Assembly (NCBI RefSeq): GCF_001700965.1 | Contig: NZ_CP016756.1 | Coordinates: 186,001 to 250,000, forward strand | From: Stenotrophomonas nitritireducens | GTDB taxonomy: Bacteria > Pseudomonadota > Gammaproteobacteria > Xanthomonadales > Xanthomonadaceae | Reading direction: 5' to 3' | DNA length: 64,000 nucleotides | Shown here: in pieces, positions 44,691 through 53,362 of the stretch | Position numbering within the stretch: position 1 is the first letter of the stretch | Layout: each line of letters starts with the position of its first letter | The notes under the pieces: generated by a model | Database searches by the model: none | Seen by the model: only the letters and a program-made list of their open reading frames with translations | What the model was told of the DNA's origin: nothing | Translations under genes and position numbers: made by a program

Positions 44691-45590
44691 ATGAACGCCG
44701 AAACCATCTTCCAGAACCATCGCCCGCGCCTGCTCGCCCTGGCCTATCGCCTGCTGGGCAGCCGCGTGGATGCCGAGGACATCGTCCAGGACGCCTGGCT
44801 GCGCTGGGCCAACGCCGACATCAGCACCATCCGCGATGCCGAAGCCTGGCTGGTCACCGCCACCACCCGGCTGGGCCTGGACCGCCTGCGTGCGGCCAAG
44901 CGTGAGCGCCAGCACTATGTCGGGCCGTGGCTGCCCGAGCCCTGGCAGGTCAACCTGGAGGGCGACGCCTCCGCCGATCCCGCCCAGGCACATGCCGTCG
45001 CCGACGAAGTGTCGATGGCCTTCCTCACCCTGTTGGAGCAACTGGGGCCGGAGGAGCGCGCCGCCTTTGTGCTGAAGGAAGCGTTTGACCACGATTACCG
45101 GCAGATCGGCGACCTGCTTGGCCATAGCGAAGCCAACTGCCGGCAGCTGGTGCGTCGGGCAAAGCAGCGCCTGCAGACCGGCGCGCCACGCTTCAACGCT
45201 GCACCGGCGCAGCACCAGCAACTGCTGCAACGCTTCATGGAGGCTGCGCAGCGTGGCGACAGCCCCGCCATCCAGGCGCTGTTGCATGCCAACGCCGTCG
45301 CGCTCTCCGATGGCGGCGGTGTGGTCACTGCGGCAATCCGGCCGCTGCACGGCGCCGAACGCATTGGCCGGCTGTACTGGGCCATTGCCCGTCGCGGCGG
45401 CGCCCTGCCTGCGCGGCTGGGCTACGTCAACGGCGAGCCTGCCATCCTGCGTTTTGCCGACGGCAAGCTGGCTTCGTTCACCACCATCGAGGTGGTGGAT
45501 GGGCGCATCGCGGCGATGTACAGCGTGCTCAATCCAGAAAAACTGCCAGCGCTTGTCACGCGCAGCGGCGCTGCCACGTCCTTGCTGTGA
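44691..45590 (+). CDS. sigJ: SigJ/ECF41-type RNA polymerase sigma factor
   Basis: The 299-residue ECF sigma factor has region 2 (LALAYRLLGSRVDAEDIVQDAWLRW) and region 4 (LGPEERAAFVLKEAFDHDYRQIGDLL) plus a C-terminal SnoaL/NTF2-like domain (about 165-290; HGAERIGRLYW, EVVDGRIAAMYSVLNPEKL). This extension marks ECF41/SigJ factors, in which it acts as a built-in regulator replacing an anti-sigma factor. The ATG at 44691 is chosen over the upstream frame crossing the REP. An AhpD-like gene follows by 33 bp, the usual ECF41 partner. Confidence 0.93.
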   Translation: MNAETIFQNHRPRLLALAYRLLGSRVDAEDIVQDAWLRWANADISTIRDAEAWLVTATTRLGLDRLRAAKRERQHYVGPWLPEPWQVNLEGDASADPAQAHAVADEVSMAFLTLLEQLGPEERAAFVLKEAFDHDYRQIGDLLGHSEANCRQLVRRAKQRLQTGAPRFNAAPAQHQQLLQRFMEAAQRGDSPAIQALLHANAVALSDGGGVVTAAIRPLHGAERIGRLYWAIARRGGALPARLGYVNGEPAILRFADGKLASFTTIEVVDGRIAAMYSVLNPEKLPALVTRSGAATSLL

Positions 45591-45623
45591 AAGATGGCCA
45601 TTCCGGCCTTCTGGAGCCCACTG

Positions 45624-46073
45624 ATGTCCAACACCACCTTCCCCCGCGTTCCCTATACCCGCCTGGCCGCCGATGCCTTCAAGGGCCTGCTGGCCACCAG
45701 CAAGGCCGTGCATGACAGCAGCATCGACCACGAACTGCAGGAGCTGGTGTTCCTGCGCGTCTCGCAGATCAATGGCTGCGGCTACTGCATGGACATGCAC
45801 GGCACCGCGCTGCGCAAGGCCGGTATCGAGCCGCGCAAGCTGGACACGCTGCCGGCCTGGCATGAAAGCCGTTACTTCGATGCGCGCGAACGCGCCGCGC
45901 TGGGCTGGGCTGAAGCCATGACCCGGTTGCCGGATGGCGCACCTTCGCAGGACGCATTCGACGCATTGACGCCACATTTCGATGACAAGGGCATCAGCGA
46001 CCTGAGCATGGCGGTAGCCGTGATCAACGCCTGGAACCGCCTCGGCGCCAGCCTGTTGCCGCCACTGCCCTGA
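45624..46073 (+). CDS. AhpD/carboxymuconolactone decarboxylase-like protein
   Basis: The 149-residue protein has the AhpD core with C52-x-x-C55-x3-H59 (INGCGYCMDMH) and the helical pattern LQELVFLRVSQ, SMAVAVINAWNRLG. It is probably a thiol-dependent peroxidase-like enzyme. GGAG lies 7 nt before the ATG at 45624. The adjacent sigJ/ECF41 gene probably controls it, as carboxymuconolactone decarboxylase, oxidoreductase and epimerase genes are the known partners of ECF41 factors. Confidence 0.93.
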   Translation: MSNTTFPRVPYTRLAADAFKGLLATSKAVHDSSIDHELQELVFLRVSQINGCGYCMDMHGTALRKAGIEPRKLDTLPAWHESRYFDARERAALGWAEAMTRLPDGAPSQDAFDALTPHFDDKGISDLSMAVAVINAWNRLGASLLPPLP

Positions 46074-46150
46074 TCGCCCGTAACAGCGCCGGCCATCATT
46101 CCAGAACGGGCTGATGGCCGCCGCCGGCGCGACACCGCACAATACCGCGC

Positions 46151-46795
46151 ATGGGAACCCTCGTACTGATCCTCGACCTCATCGGCACCTTCGTCTTCGC
46201 CCTGTCCGGGGCAACGATGGGTGTGCGCCGGCGTCTGGATATCTTCGGCGTGCTGGTGCTGTCGTTCGCGGCCGCATTGGCCGGCGGCATCACCCGCGAC
46301 CTGCTGATCGGTGCCACCCCGGTGGCGGCGATCAGCGACTGGCGCTACCCGGCGATCACCCTGGCCGCGGGCATCGTCACCTTCTTCTGGGCACCACTGA
46401 TCGAGCGCATGCAATACCCGGTGCGGATGTTCGACGCGATGGGCTTGGCACTGTTTGCGGTAGCCGGTACGCAGAAGGCCTTGGCCTACGGCATCGATCC
46501 ACCGATGGCTGCGGCGCTGGGCATGCTGACCGGCATCGGCGGCGGCATCGCCCGTGACGTATTGCTGGCGCAGGTGCCGCTGGTGCTGCAGGCCGAGTTG
46601 TATGCCGTCGCAGCACTGGCCGGTGCGGCGGTTGTCGCCGTGGGTTACTGGCTGGGCCTGCCGCCCTTGCCCTGTGCGCTGGTCGGCGCCGGCTTGTGTT
46701 TTGGCCTGCGGATGATGGCGATGCATTTCGGCTGGCACCTGCCCGTGGCGCTGCAATCGTCGGAACCGCCACCGCCGGAAGGGCCGCGCAGCTGA
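46151..46795 (+). CDS. YicG/TRIC family membrane protein (UPF0126)
   Basis: The 214-residue membrane protein has seven hydrophobic segments and the duplicated Gly-rich signature of the family: ALSGATMGVRRRLDIFG, ALAGGITRDLLIG in repeat 1 and GIGGGIARDVLLAQVPLVL in repeat 2. Prokaryotic TRIC homologues form trimeric cation channels. Start at 46151. Confidence 0.92.
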   Translation: MGTLVLILDLIGTFVFALSGATMGVRRRLDIFGVLVLSFAAALAGGITRDLLIGATPVAAISDWRYPAITLAAGIVTFFWAPLIERMQYPVRMFDAMGLALFAVAGTQKALAYGIDPPMAAALGMLTGIGGGIARDVLLAQVPLVLQAELYAVAALAGAAVVAVGYWLGLPPLPCALVGAGLCFGLRMMAMHFGWHLPVALQSSEPPPPEGPRS

Positions 46796-46859
46796 GGCGC
46801 TTCCCGCCTGCGCCGGAATGACGGTGCAAGCAAAGAAGCAAAAGCAACAGCAAGAACAA

Positions 46860-46916
46860 GGGCACCCCTCCCCGGCCCTCCCCTTGCCTGCGGCAAAGGG
46901 AGGGAGCAAAGCCCCC
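46860..46916. repeat. CCTCCCC-type palindromic repeat
   Basis: CACCCCTCCCCGGCCCTCCC followed by CTTGCCTGCGGCAAAGGGAGGGAGC; same class as the elements at 28140-28280 and 42255-42448. Confidence 0.8.
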
Positions 46917-46943
46917 CAAGTAACACCAAGCTCACACCGCATC

Positions 46944-46987
46944 GGCCATGGTGGATCCTCCCGTTACCAAAGGATCCCACCATGGCC
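46944..46987 (+). promoter_or_regulatory. long hairpin enclosing the start codon of the BON gene
   Basis: Arms 46944-46959 (GGCCATGGTGGATCCT) and 46971-46987 (AGGATCCCACCATGGCC) are complementary over 16 bp with one bulged base; the loop is CCCGTTACCAA. The ATG at 46982 is in the 3' arm and the AAGGA ribosome site straddles loop and stem. In mRNA this would mask translation start, so it may be a regulatory hairpin (for example thermosensor-like). That function is inferred. Confidence 0.7.
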
Positions 46988-47299
46988 GTAGAACGCCCCG
47001 ACTCCCTGATAGGCGATGAAGTCGTCCGCACCCTCGGCAAGCAGGCGCAGTCATCGCAGGTGCTGGCACAGGTGAAGGATGGCCAGGTGACGCTGTCCGG
47101 CGATGTGCCCAGCAGCGAGGCCAAGCACCAGGTGGAAGCCGTCGTGGCCGCCATTGAAGGCGTGCGCAAGGTGGTCAGCCACCTTCATGTGGACAGCGGC
47201 AAGCGCTCTTTCGGCGCACCGGGTGAAGCGATACGCGACAACCCGGACGGCCGCGATGATGCGCAGATGGGCGATATCGATCTGGGCAAGGACGGTTGA
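46982..47299 (+). CDS. BON-domain protein
   Basis: The 105-residue protein has a single BON domain at about 8-72 (SSQVLAQVKDGQVTLSGDVP, SSEAKHQVEAVVAAIEGVRKVVSHL) and a polar Asp/Gly-rich tail. BON domains bind phospholipid or peptidoglycan-associated surfaces and occur in osmotic-shock proteins (OsmY). No signal peptide is seen, so it may be cytosolic. AAGGA lies 7 nt upstream of the ATG, and a 16-bp hairpin covers the start codon. Confidence 0.85.
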   Translation: MAVERPDSLIGDEVVRTLGKQAQSSQVLAQVKDGQVTLSGDVPSSEAKHQVEAVVAAIEGVRKVVSHLHVDSGKRSFGAPGEAIRDNPDGRDDAQMGDIDLGKDG

Positions 47300-47368
47300 A
47301 CGCGGCAGCAGCTACGGGCCGCGCCTTTGCGGGTAACCTGAAGTGGCACCTCGCCGCCTGAGTCACCC

Positions 47369-49234
47369 ATGCCCCACCCCGCCGCCGCGCCAGCATCCAC
47401 CCAGAAACCCAGCTTCCGCGAGCGCGTGAATGCCATGCGCAACCTGCCGCCGTTCCTGCGGCAGGTATGGCAGACCAGCCGCTGGCTGACCATGACCAGC
47501 CTTGGCCTGCGCCTGATCCGCGCGCTGATGCCGGTGGCGATGCTGTATGTGGGCAAGTTGATCATCGACGAGGCGGTACGCCTGGCCGGTGCCGGTGCCA
47601 TGCCCCCGCTGGCCGAGGCGTTCTCCAGCGGTTACCTCAACACCCTGCTTGAGCTGCTGTTGCTGGAACTGGCCATCGCGATCAGCTCGGACCTGCTCGG
47701 CCGGCTGATCAACTACGCCGATTCGCTGCTGTCCGAGCTGTTCACCAACGCCACCAGCGTGCGCCTGATGGAGCACGCCGCCGAGCTGGACCTGGAAGAC
47801 TTCGAAGACCCGGACCTGCAGGACAAGCTGGACCGCGCCCGGCGCCAGACAATGGGCCGCATGAGCCTGATGAGCCAGCTGTTCGGCCAGGTGCAGGACA
47901 GCATCACCGTGATCAGTTTTGCCGCCGGCCTGATCGTCTATGCGCCGTGGTTGATCGTGCTGCTGGCGATCGCCCTGGTGCCGGCCTTCATCGGCGAATC
48001 GCACTTCAACACCTTGGGCTACTCGCTCAATTTCAGCTGGACGCCGGAGCGCCGCCAGCTCGATTACCTGCGCCAGGTAGGCGCCAGCGTGGAAACGGCC
48101 AAGGAGGTGAAGATCTTCAACCTCAACCGTTTCCTGATTGACCGCTACAAGCTGCTGGCCGAACGTTTCTACAAGGCCAACCGCGCGCTGGCGCGCAAGC
48201 GGGCGATCTGGGGCACCCTGCTGGCGGCCCTGGGCACGCTGGGGTATTACACCGCCTACGCCTATATCGCCTGGCGCACCATCCGCGGCGATTTCAGCAT
48301 CGGCGACCTGACCTTCCTGTCCGGCAGCTTCCTGCGCCTGCGGCAATTGCTGGAAGGCCTGCTGACCGGCTTCTCGCAGGTGGCGGGGCAGGCGCTGTAC
48401 CTGGACGACCTGTTCTCGTTCTTCGCCATCGAACCGGAAATCCGCTCGCGCCCGGACGCCGTGGCGATACCGCGCCCGATCCGCGAAGGCTTCGTGTTCG
48501 ACAACGTCGGCTTCCGCTACCCCGATGCCGAGCGCTGGGCCGTGCGCAATCTGAGCTTCCAACTGCAGGCCGGTGAAGTCATCGCCCTGGTTGGCGAGAA
48601 CGGCGCCGGCAAGACCACCCTGGTCAAGCTGCTGGCCCGCCTGTACGACCCGGATGAGGGCCGCATCCTGCTGGACGGCCGCGATCTGCGCGAGTACGAC
48701 CTGGATGACCTGCGCGCCAACATGGGGGTGATCTTCCAGGACTTCGTGCGCTACCACCTGTCTGCCGGCGAGAACATCGGTGTCGGCCTGGTCGAAGCCA
48801 TGGGCGACAGCACACGGATCCGCGACGCCGCCCACCGCGCGCTTGCCGATGAGGTGATCGACGCCCTGCCCGCCGGTTACGACCAGCTGATCGGCCGCCG
48901 CTTCAAGACCGGCGTGGACCTGTCCGGCGGCCAGTGGCAGAAGATCGCCATCGCCCGCGCCTATATGCGCGATGCGCAGGTGATGATCCTCGACGAGCCG
49001 ACCGCCGCCTTGGATGCACGCGCCGAGTTCGAAGTGTTCCAGCGTTTCAAGGAACTGTCGGACAACCGTACCGCGGTATTGATCTCGCACCGCTTTTCGT
49101 CGGTACGCATGGCCGACCGCATCCTGGTGCTGGCCGACGGCCGCATCGAGGCCAGTGGCACCCATGAGGAGCTGATGATCGAAGGCGGCCGCTACGCCGA
49201 ACTGTTCGAGCTGCAAGCCGCCGGCTACAGATAA
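47369..49234 (+). CDS. ABC transporter, fused permease and ATPase
   Basis: The 621-residue half-transporter has a six-helix ABC exporter domain (about 25-335) and an ATPase domain with Walker A (GENGAGKTTLVKLL, near 408), signature LSGGQWQKIAIARAYM, Walker B VMILDEPTAALD and switch His (ISHRFSSV). It likely works as a homodimer. Substrate unknown; the sequence is of the general MdlB/lipid-drug exporter type with the typical ETAKEVKIFNL coupling-helix motif. The gene stands alone; the start at 47369 has a poor ribosome site. Confidence 0.93.
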   Translation: MPHPAAAPASTQKPSFRERVNAMRNLPPFLRQVWQTSRWLTMTSLGLRLIRALMPVAMLYVGKLIIDEAVRLAGAGAMPPLAEAFSSGYLNTLLELLLLELAIAISSDLLGRLINYADSLLSELFTNATSVRLMEHAAELDLEDFEDPDLQDKLDRARRQTMGRMSLMSQLFGQVQDSITVISFAAGLIVYAPWLIVLLAIALVPAFIGESHFNTLGYSLNFSWTPERRQLDYLRQVGASVETAKEVKIFNLNRFLIDRYKLLAERFYKANRALARKRAIWGTLLAALGTLGYYTAYAYIAWRTIRGDFSIGDLTFLSGSFLRLRQLLEGLLTGFSQVAGQALYLDDLFSFFAIEPEIRSRPDAVAIPRPIREGFVFDNVGFRYPDAERWAVRNLSFQLQAGEVIALVGENGAGKTTLVKLLARLYDPDEGRILLDGRDLREYDLDDLRANMGVIFQDFVRYHLSAGENIGVGLVEAMGDSTRIRDAAHRALADEVIDALPAGYDQLIGRRFKTGVDLSGGQWQKIAIARAYMRDAQVMILDEPTAALDARAEFEVFQRFKELSDNRTAVLISHRFSSVRMADRILVLADGRIEASGTHEELMIEGGRYAELFELQAAGYR

Positions 49235-49244
49235 GGCATAACTT

Positions 49245-49271
49245 GTAGTGCCGAGCCATGCTCGGCACTAC
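49245..49271. repeat. SMAG-like REP, perfect palindrome
   Basis: GTAGTGCCGAGC and its exact complement surround CAT: the most complete SMAG-type unit in the window, 10 bp after the ABC transporter stop, where it may also act as a 3' stem-loop. Confidence 0.88.
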
Positions 49272-49307
49272 AGGGTTCTGGAATGCCGGCCCCACCCTGA
49301 CAATGCC

Positions 49308-49336
49308 GTTCAAATGAGATTTATTCTTATTTGAAC
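49308..49336. promoter_or_regulatory. 29-bp inverted repeat, Fur-box-like
   Basis: Arms GTTCAAAT and ATTTGAAC enclose 13 bp; the core AATGAGATTTATTCTTATT (49313-49331) resembles the 19-bp Fur consensus. It lies 45 bp before the fpr start, in the promoter position. Iron control is inferred; another redox regulator is possible. Confidence 0.5.
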
Positions 49337-49380
49337 GAAGTCGGCTAGAATACGCAGGTCTCCCATCTACGAATCACGGC

Positions 49381-50163
49381 ATGTCTTCCGCTTTTGGCGC
49401 CGAAACGGTGCTTGAAGTCCGTCATTGGACGGACGCCTACTTCAGCTTCTCCACCACCCGCGACAGCGGCTTCCGCTTCGAGAATGGCCAGTTCGTGATG
49501 ATCGGGCTGGAAAACGAAGGCGCCCGCCCGCTGATGCGTGCCTATTCCATCGCCAGCGCCAACTGGGAAGAGCAGCTTCACTTCTTCAGCATCAAGGTGC
49601 AGGACGGCGCGTTGACCTCGCGCCTGCAGCACCTCAAGCCCGGCGACAAGGTGCTGGTCGGCAAGAAGCCCACCGGCACCTTGCTGATCAGCGATCTGCA
49701 TCCGGGCAAGCATCTTTATCTGCTGGGTACCGGCACCGGCCTTGCGCCGTGGCTGAGCGTGGCCAAGGACCCGGAAACCTATGAGCGTTTCGAGAAGGTC
49801 ATCGTCTGCCACGGCGTGCGCTTCGAGAGCGACCTGGCCTACCGCGAGTACTTCGAGGAAGAACTGCCGAACGATGAAATCCTCGGCGACATCGTCCGCG
49901 ACAAGCTGCTGTACTACCCGGCCGTCACCCGCGAGCCCTTCCCCAACCAGGGCCGGCTGACCTCACTGATGGAAAGCGGGCAGATGCAGGAAAGCCTGGG
50001 GCTGCCCCCGTTGGACCCGGCCAACGACCGCTTCATGATCTGCGGCAGCCCGCACATGCTGGCCGACCTGCGCAGCGTGCTCGATGCCCGTGGCTTCCAG
50101 GCCTCAACCCGTATCGGCACTGCCGGCCATTACGTGTTCGAACGCGCCTTCGTCGAGAAGTAA
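49381..50163 (+). CDS. fpr: ferredoxin/flavodoxin--NADP+ reductase
   Basis: The 260-residue flavoprotein has the FAD motif RAYSIAS, a phosphate-binding GDKVLVGKKPTGTLL, the NADP-binding GTGTGLAPWLS and the bacterial subclass C-terminus GHYVFERAFVEK. It moves electrons between NADPH and ferredoxin or flavodoxin for Fe-S and redox repair pathways. A Fur-like palindrome lies in the promoter region. Confidence 0.96.
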   Translation: MSSAFGAETVLEVRHWTDAYFSFSTTRDSGFRFENGQFVMIGLENEGARPLMRAYSIASANWEEQLHFFSIKVQDGALTSRLQHLKPGDKVLVGKKPTGTLLISDLHPGKHLYLLGTGTGLAPWLSVAKDPETYERFEKVIVCHGVRFESDLAYREYFEEELPNDEILGDIVRDKLLYYPAVTREPFPNQGRLTSLMESGQMQESLGLPPLDPANDRFMICGSPHMLADLRSVLDARGFQASTRIGTAGHYVFERAFVEK

Positions 50164-50170
50164 GCAACAC

Positions 50171-50198
50171 CGTGGGAGCGGCTTGCGCCGCTGCCACA
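50171..50198. repeat. REP-like variant between convergent genes
   Basis: GTGGGAGCGGCTTGCGCCGC followed by TGCCACA, a stem with GAGCGGC/GCCGCTG arms; a variant of the common REP, possibly serving as bidirectional terminator. Confidence 0.65.
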
Positions 50199-50203
50199 AC
50201 GCG

Positions 50204-50683
50204 TTACAACGCCGCCCGGATATCGGCTTCAAGCGCTTCCGGGCGCGCGGTGGGGGCGTAGCGGGCGGCCACCTGGCCGTTGCGGCCTATCAGGAACTTG
50301 GTGAAGTTCCATTTGATCGCGGCGATGCCCAGGGCACCGCGCTTCTGCCGCTGCAGCCACTGCCATAGCGGATCAGCGTCGGCTCCGTTGACCTTGAGCT
50401 TGGCCGACATCGGGAAGCTGACACCGTAATTGAGGCTGCAGAAGGCCTGGATGTCCTCGGCATCACCCGGCTCCTGATGGCCGAACTGGTCGCACGGGCA
50501 GCCCAGCACTACCAGACCCTGCGGCCCGAGCGTCTGCCACAGCTGCTCCAGCCCCTGGTATTGCGGGGTGAAACCGCATTTGGAAGCGGTGTTGACGATC
50601 AGCAGCACCTTGCCGTCAAACCTTGCCAGCGGCAGGGGACTGCCATCCAGCGCGGGCAGCTCGAAATCAAATGCATTGGGCAT
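50204..50683 (-). CDS. glutathione peroxidase family protein
   Basis: The 159-residue thioredoxin-fold peroxidase has catalytic C36 (VNTASKCGFTPQYQGLEQ), a Gln/Trp partner pair (DQFGHQEP; IKWNFTKFLI) and family length. The second motif reads CPCDQFG where most members have FPCNQFG. Like BtuE-type enzymes, it probably uses thioredoxin or glutathione to reduce hydroperoxides. TGGAG lies 7 nt upstream of the ATG at 50683. The open frame continues far upstream antisense to the M3 peptidase gene but is not coding. Confidence 0.93.
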   Translation of the reverse strand: MPNAFDFELPALDGSPLPLARFDGKVLLIVNTASKCGFTPQYQGLEQLWQTLGPQGLVVLGCPCDQFGHQEPGDAEDIQAFCSLNYGVSFPMSAKLKVNGADADPLWQWLQRQKRGALGIAAIKWNFTKFLIGRNGQVAARYAPTARPEALEADIRAAL

Positions 50684-50836
50684 GGCGCAGCTCCAGTCAA
50701 GGCGGCCAGCGTACGCCATCACGGCGCCAACGGCATGCAAGATGTGGCCTTTCAGCGCAACCCTGCCATTCGACACACCCACGCGGCGGCGCCGGCAGGT
50801 ACTCTGGAAGATCAGTCTTTTATCGGAGTTTCCGCC

Positions 50837-53008
50837 TTGAACACCCGTCTCGCCCTCGCCCTTGCCGCGACCCTGGGCCTTGCCCTGCCGGCCTACAGCC
50901 TGACCGCGAACGCGGCGACCACCCAGTCGGCGCAGCAGGCCAACCCGTTCTTCGCTGAAAGCCCGCTGCCACTGCACTACCCGCAGTTCGACAAGATCAA
51001 GGACGCCGATTTCGCGCCTGCCTTCGACGCCGGCATGGCGCAGCAGCTGCAGGAAGTGGAGGCGATTGCCAACAACCCGGCCGCGCCCACCTTTGAAAAC
51101 ACCCTGATCGCGCTGGAAAACAGCGGCGCCGTGCTTGACCGCGCCACCACCGTGTTCTTCTCGCTGATCGGCGCCGACACCAACGATGCGCGCAAGAAGC
51201 TGCAGGGCGACTACTCGGCCAAGTTCGCCGCACACAGCGACGCCATCAACCTCAACGGCAAGCTGTTCGCACGCATCGAAACCCTCTACAACAACCGCGC
51301 CAAGCTGGGCCTGGATGCCGAGAGCCTGCGCCTGGTTGAAAAGTACTACGACAACTTCGTGCGCGCCGGCGCCAAGCTGGGCGACGCCGACAAGGCCAAG
51401 CTCAAGGCGATGAACGCCGAGCTGGCCAACCTGGGCACCAAGTTCAGCCAGAACGTGCTGGCCGAGGTCAACGCCTCCTTCATCGTGGTTGACGACGTCA
51501 AGCAGCTGGACGGCCTGTCGGCCGAGCAGATCGCTGCCGCCGCTGAAGCCGCCAAGGCCCGCAAGCTGGACGGCAAGTACGTCATCGCTCTGCTCAACAC
51601 CACCGGCCAGCCGCCGCTGACCAACCTGGCCAACCGCGAACTGCGCCAGAAGATCTACGAAGCCTCCATCTCGCGTGGCAGCAAGGGTGGCGAGTACGAC
51701 AACACCGCCCTGGTCTCGCGCATCATGACCCTGCGCGCCGAGAAGGCCGCGCTGATGGGCTTCCCGAACTTCGCCAGCTACTCGCTGGGCAACCAGACCG
51801 CCAAGACCCCGGAAGCGGTCAACGCCATGCTGGGCCAGTTGGCCCCGGCCGCGGTGACCAACGCCAAGCGCGAAGCCGCCGACCTGCAGGCGATGATCGA
51901 CAGCGAGCAGAAGGCTGCCGGCAAGCCGACGTTCGAGCTGCAGCCGTGGGACTGGGCGTTCTATAGCGAGAAGGTGCGCCAGGCCAAGTACAACTTCGAC
52001 GAATCGCAGCTCAAGCCCTACTTCGAGCTGAAGAACGTGCTGGAGAACGGCGTGTTCTTCGCCGCCGGCAAGGAGTTCGGCCTGAGCTTCAAGCAGCGCA
52101 CCGACCTGCCGGTCTACCACGATGACGTCACAGTCTATGACGTGTTCGACGCCGACGGCAGCCAGCTGGCGATCTTCATCTTCGACCCGTACGCACGCGA
52201 GTCCAAGCGTGGCGGTGCGTGGATGAACGCCTATGTCTCGCAGTCGGGCCTGACCGGTGACAAGCCGGTGGTGGCCAACCACCTCAACATCCCCAAGCCG
52301 CCGGCCGGCAAGCCGACCCTGCTGACCTGGGATGAAGTGACCACCACCTTCCACGAATTCGGCCATGCGCTGCACGGCATGTTCTCGGACGTGAAGTACC
52401 CGTACTTCGCCGGCACCGCCGTGCCGCGTGACTTCGTCGAGTTCCCCTCGCAGGTGAACGAGATGTGGTCCGACGAGCCGACCATCCTGGCCAACTACGC
52501 CAAGCATTACCAGAACGGTTCGGCGATGCCGCAGGCACTGCTGGACAAGGTGATTGCCGCTTCCAAGTTCAACCAGGGCTTTGCCACCACCGAATACCTG
52601 GGCGCGGCGATGCTGGACCAGAACTGGCACCAGATTGGCGTTGGCCAGATCCCGGCACCGAAGGACGTGATGAAGTTCGAGCACGAAGCACTGGTCAAGG
52701 ACGGCATCTATTACGCGCCGGTCCCGCCGCGCTACAAGACCCCGTACTTCAGCCACATCATGGGCGGCTACTCGGCCGGCTACTACGCCTACATCTGGTC
52801 GGAAGTGCTGGACGCCAACACCCAGAAGTGGTTCCGCGAGAATGGCGGCCTGTCGCGCGCCAACGGCGACCATTTCCGCAAGACCCTGCTGTCCAAGGGC
52901 GGCAGCGTTGACGCGATGGAGCTGTTCCGCAACTTCGCCGGCCATGAGCCGCAGATCGAGCCGTTGCTGGAGAAGCGCGGCCTGACCACCGGTGCTGCTG
53001 CCAAGTAA
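50837..53008 (+). CDS. dcp: M3 family peptidyl-dipeptidase, exported
   Basis: The 723-residue zinc peptidase has the HEFGHALHGM motif (H506, E507, H510) and downstream NEMWSDEP with the third ligand. It is of the Dcp type, releasing dipeptides from C-termini. Unlike E. coli Dcp it has a clear signal peptide (MNTRLALALAATLGLALPAY, cleavage near 27), suggesting a periplasmic location. The start is TTG at 50837 with GGAG 8 nt upstream; the frame is open to 50477 antisense to the peroxidase gene. Confidence 0.94.
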   Translation: MNTRLALALAATLGLALPAYSLTANAATTQSAQQANPFFAESPLPLHYPQFDKIKDADFAPAFDAGMAQQLQEVEAIANNPAAPTFENTLIALENSGAVLDRATTVFFSLIGADTNDARKKLQGDYSAKFAAHSDAINLNGKLFARIETLYNNRAKLGLDAESLRLVEKYYDNFVRAGAKLGDADKAKLKAMNAELANLGTKFSQNVLAEVNASFIVVDDVKQLDGLSAEQIAAAAEAAKARKLDGKYVIALLNTTGQPPLTNLANRELRQKIYEASISRGSKGGEYDNTALVSRIMTLRAEKAALMGFPNFASYSLGNQTAKTPEAVNAMLGQLAPAAVTNAKREAADLQAMIDSEQKAAGKPTFELQPWDWAFYSEKVRQAKYNFDESQLKPYFELKNVLENGVFFAAGKEFGLSFKQRTDLPVYHDDVTVYDVFDADGSQLAIFIFDPYARESKRGGAWMNAYVSQSGLTGDKPVVANHLNIPKPPAGKPTLLTWDEVTTTFHEFGHALHGMFSDVKYPYFAGTAVPRDFVEFPSQVNEMWSDEPTILANYAKHYQNGSAMPQALLDKVIAASKFNQGFATTEYLGAAMLDQNWHQIGVGQIPAPKDVMKFEHEALVKDGIYYAPVPPRYKTPYFSHIMGGYSAGYYAYIWSEVLDANTQKWFRENGGLSRANGDHFRKTLLSKGGSVDAMELFRNFAGHEPQIEPLLEKRGLTTGAAAK

Positions 53009-53032
53009 GTCGCTACTGGTTTTGATGGAATG

Positions 53033-53059
53033 AAAACGCCCGGCTTTGCCGGGCGTTTT
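53033..53059 (+). terminator. rho-independent terminator of dcp
   Basis: Perfect 12-bp stem AAAACGCCCGGC / GCCGGGCGTTTT with a TTT loop, 25 bp after the stop. Confidence 0.95.
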
Positions 53060-53090
53060 CTTTGCTGGGTGGGGTTAAGTCAAAAGCCCG

Positions 53091-53270
53091 CCCTCATCCG
53101 CCCTTCGGGCACCTTCTCCCGCAAGCGGGAGGAGGGAGCTGTCCAACATCATGAGGAGCTGACGCATTGCGTGCGCTCAAGCATTGCGCGGCAAACCAAC
53201 AGCACACGGAGAGCCAGCCTCCCCTTCTCCCGCTCGCGGGAGAAGGTGCCCGAAGGGCGGATGAGGGGGC
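53091..53270. repeat. inverted pair of CCTCATCCGCCCTTCGGGC repeats
   Basis: CCCTCATCCGCCCTTCGGGC-ACCTTCTCCCG at 53091-53121 recurs inverted at 53219-53270, about 100 bp away. It is a fourth repeat class of this window; each unit also contains small internal hairpins (CCCGCAAGCGGG). Confidence 0.85.
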
Positions 53271-53362
53271 TCCGTGTCTTGGCTCTGTGCCTTGGCTTTG
53301 TGCCTCGGCTCTACGCTTCAGCCGCTCGACCGCCCCACATCAGCAACCGATTCAACCAACCC

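Noticed and set aside
47363..49216. Minus-strand frame of 617 codons opposite the ABC transporter
   Set aside because: Antisense shadow; the sense frame has all ABC motifs.
50204..52945. Very long minus-strand open frame (about 900 codons) joined to the glutathione peroxidase
   Set aside because: The upstream 2.2 kb is the antisense of the M3 peptidase gene, which has clear motifs and signal peptide. The frame is open because of high GC codon bias, and only the last 160 codons have peroxidase motifs and a ribosome site.
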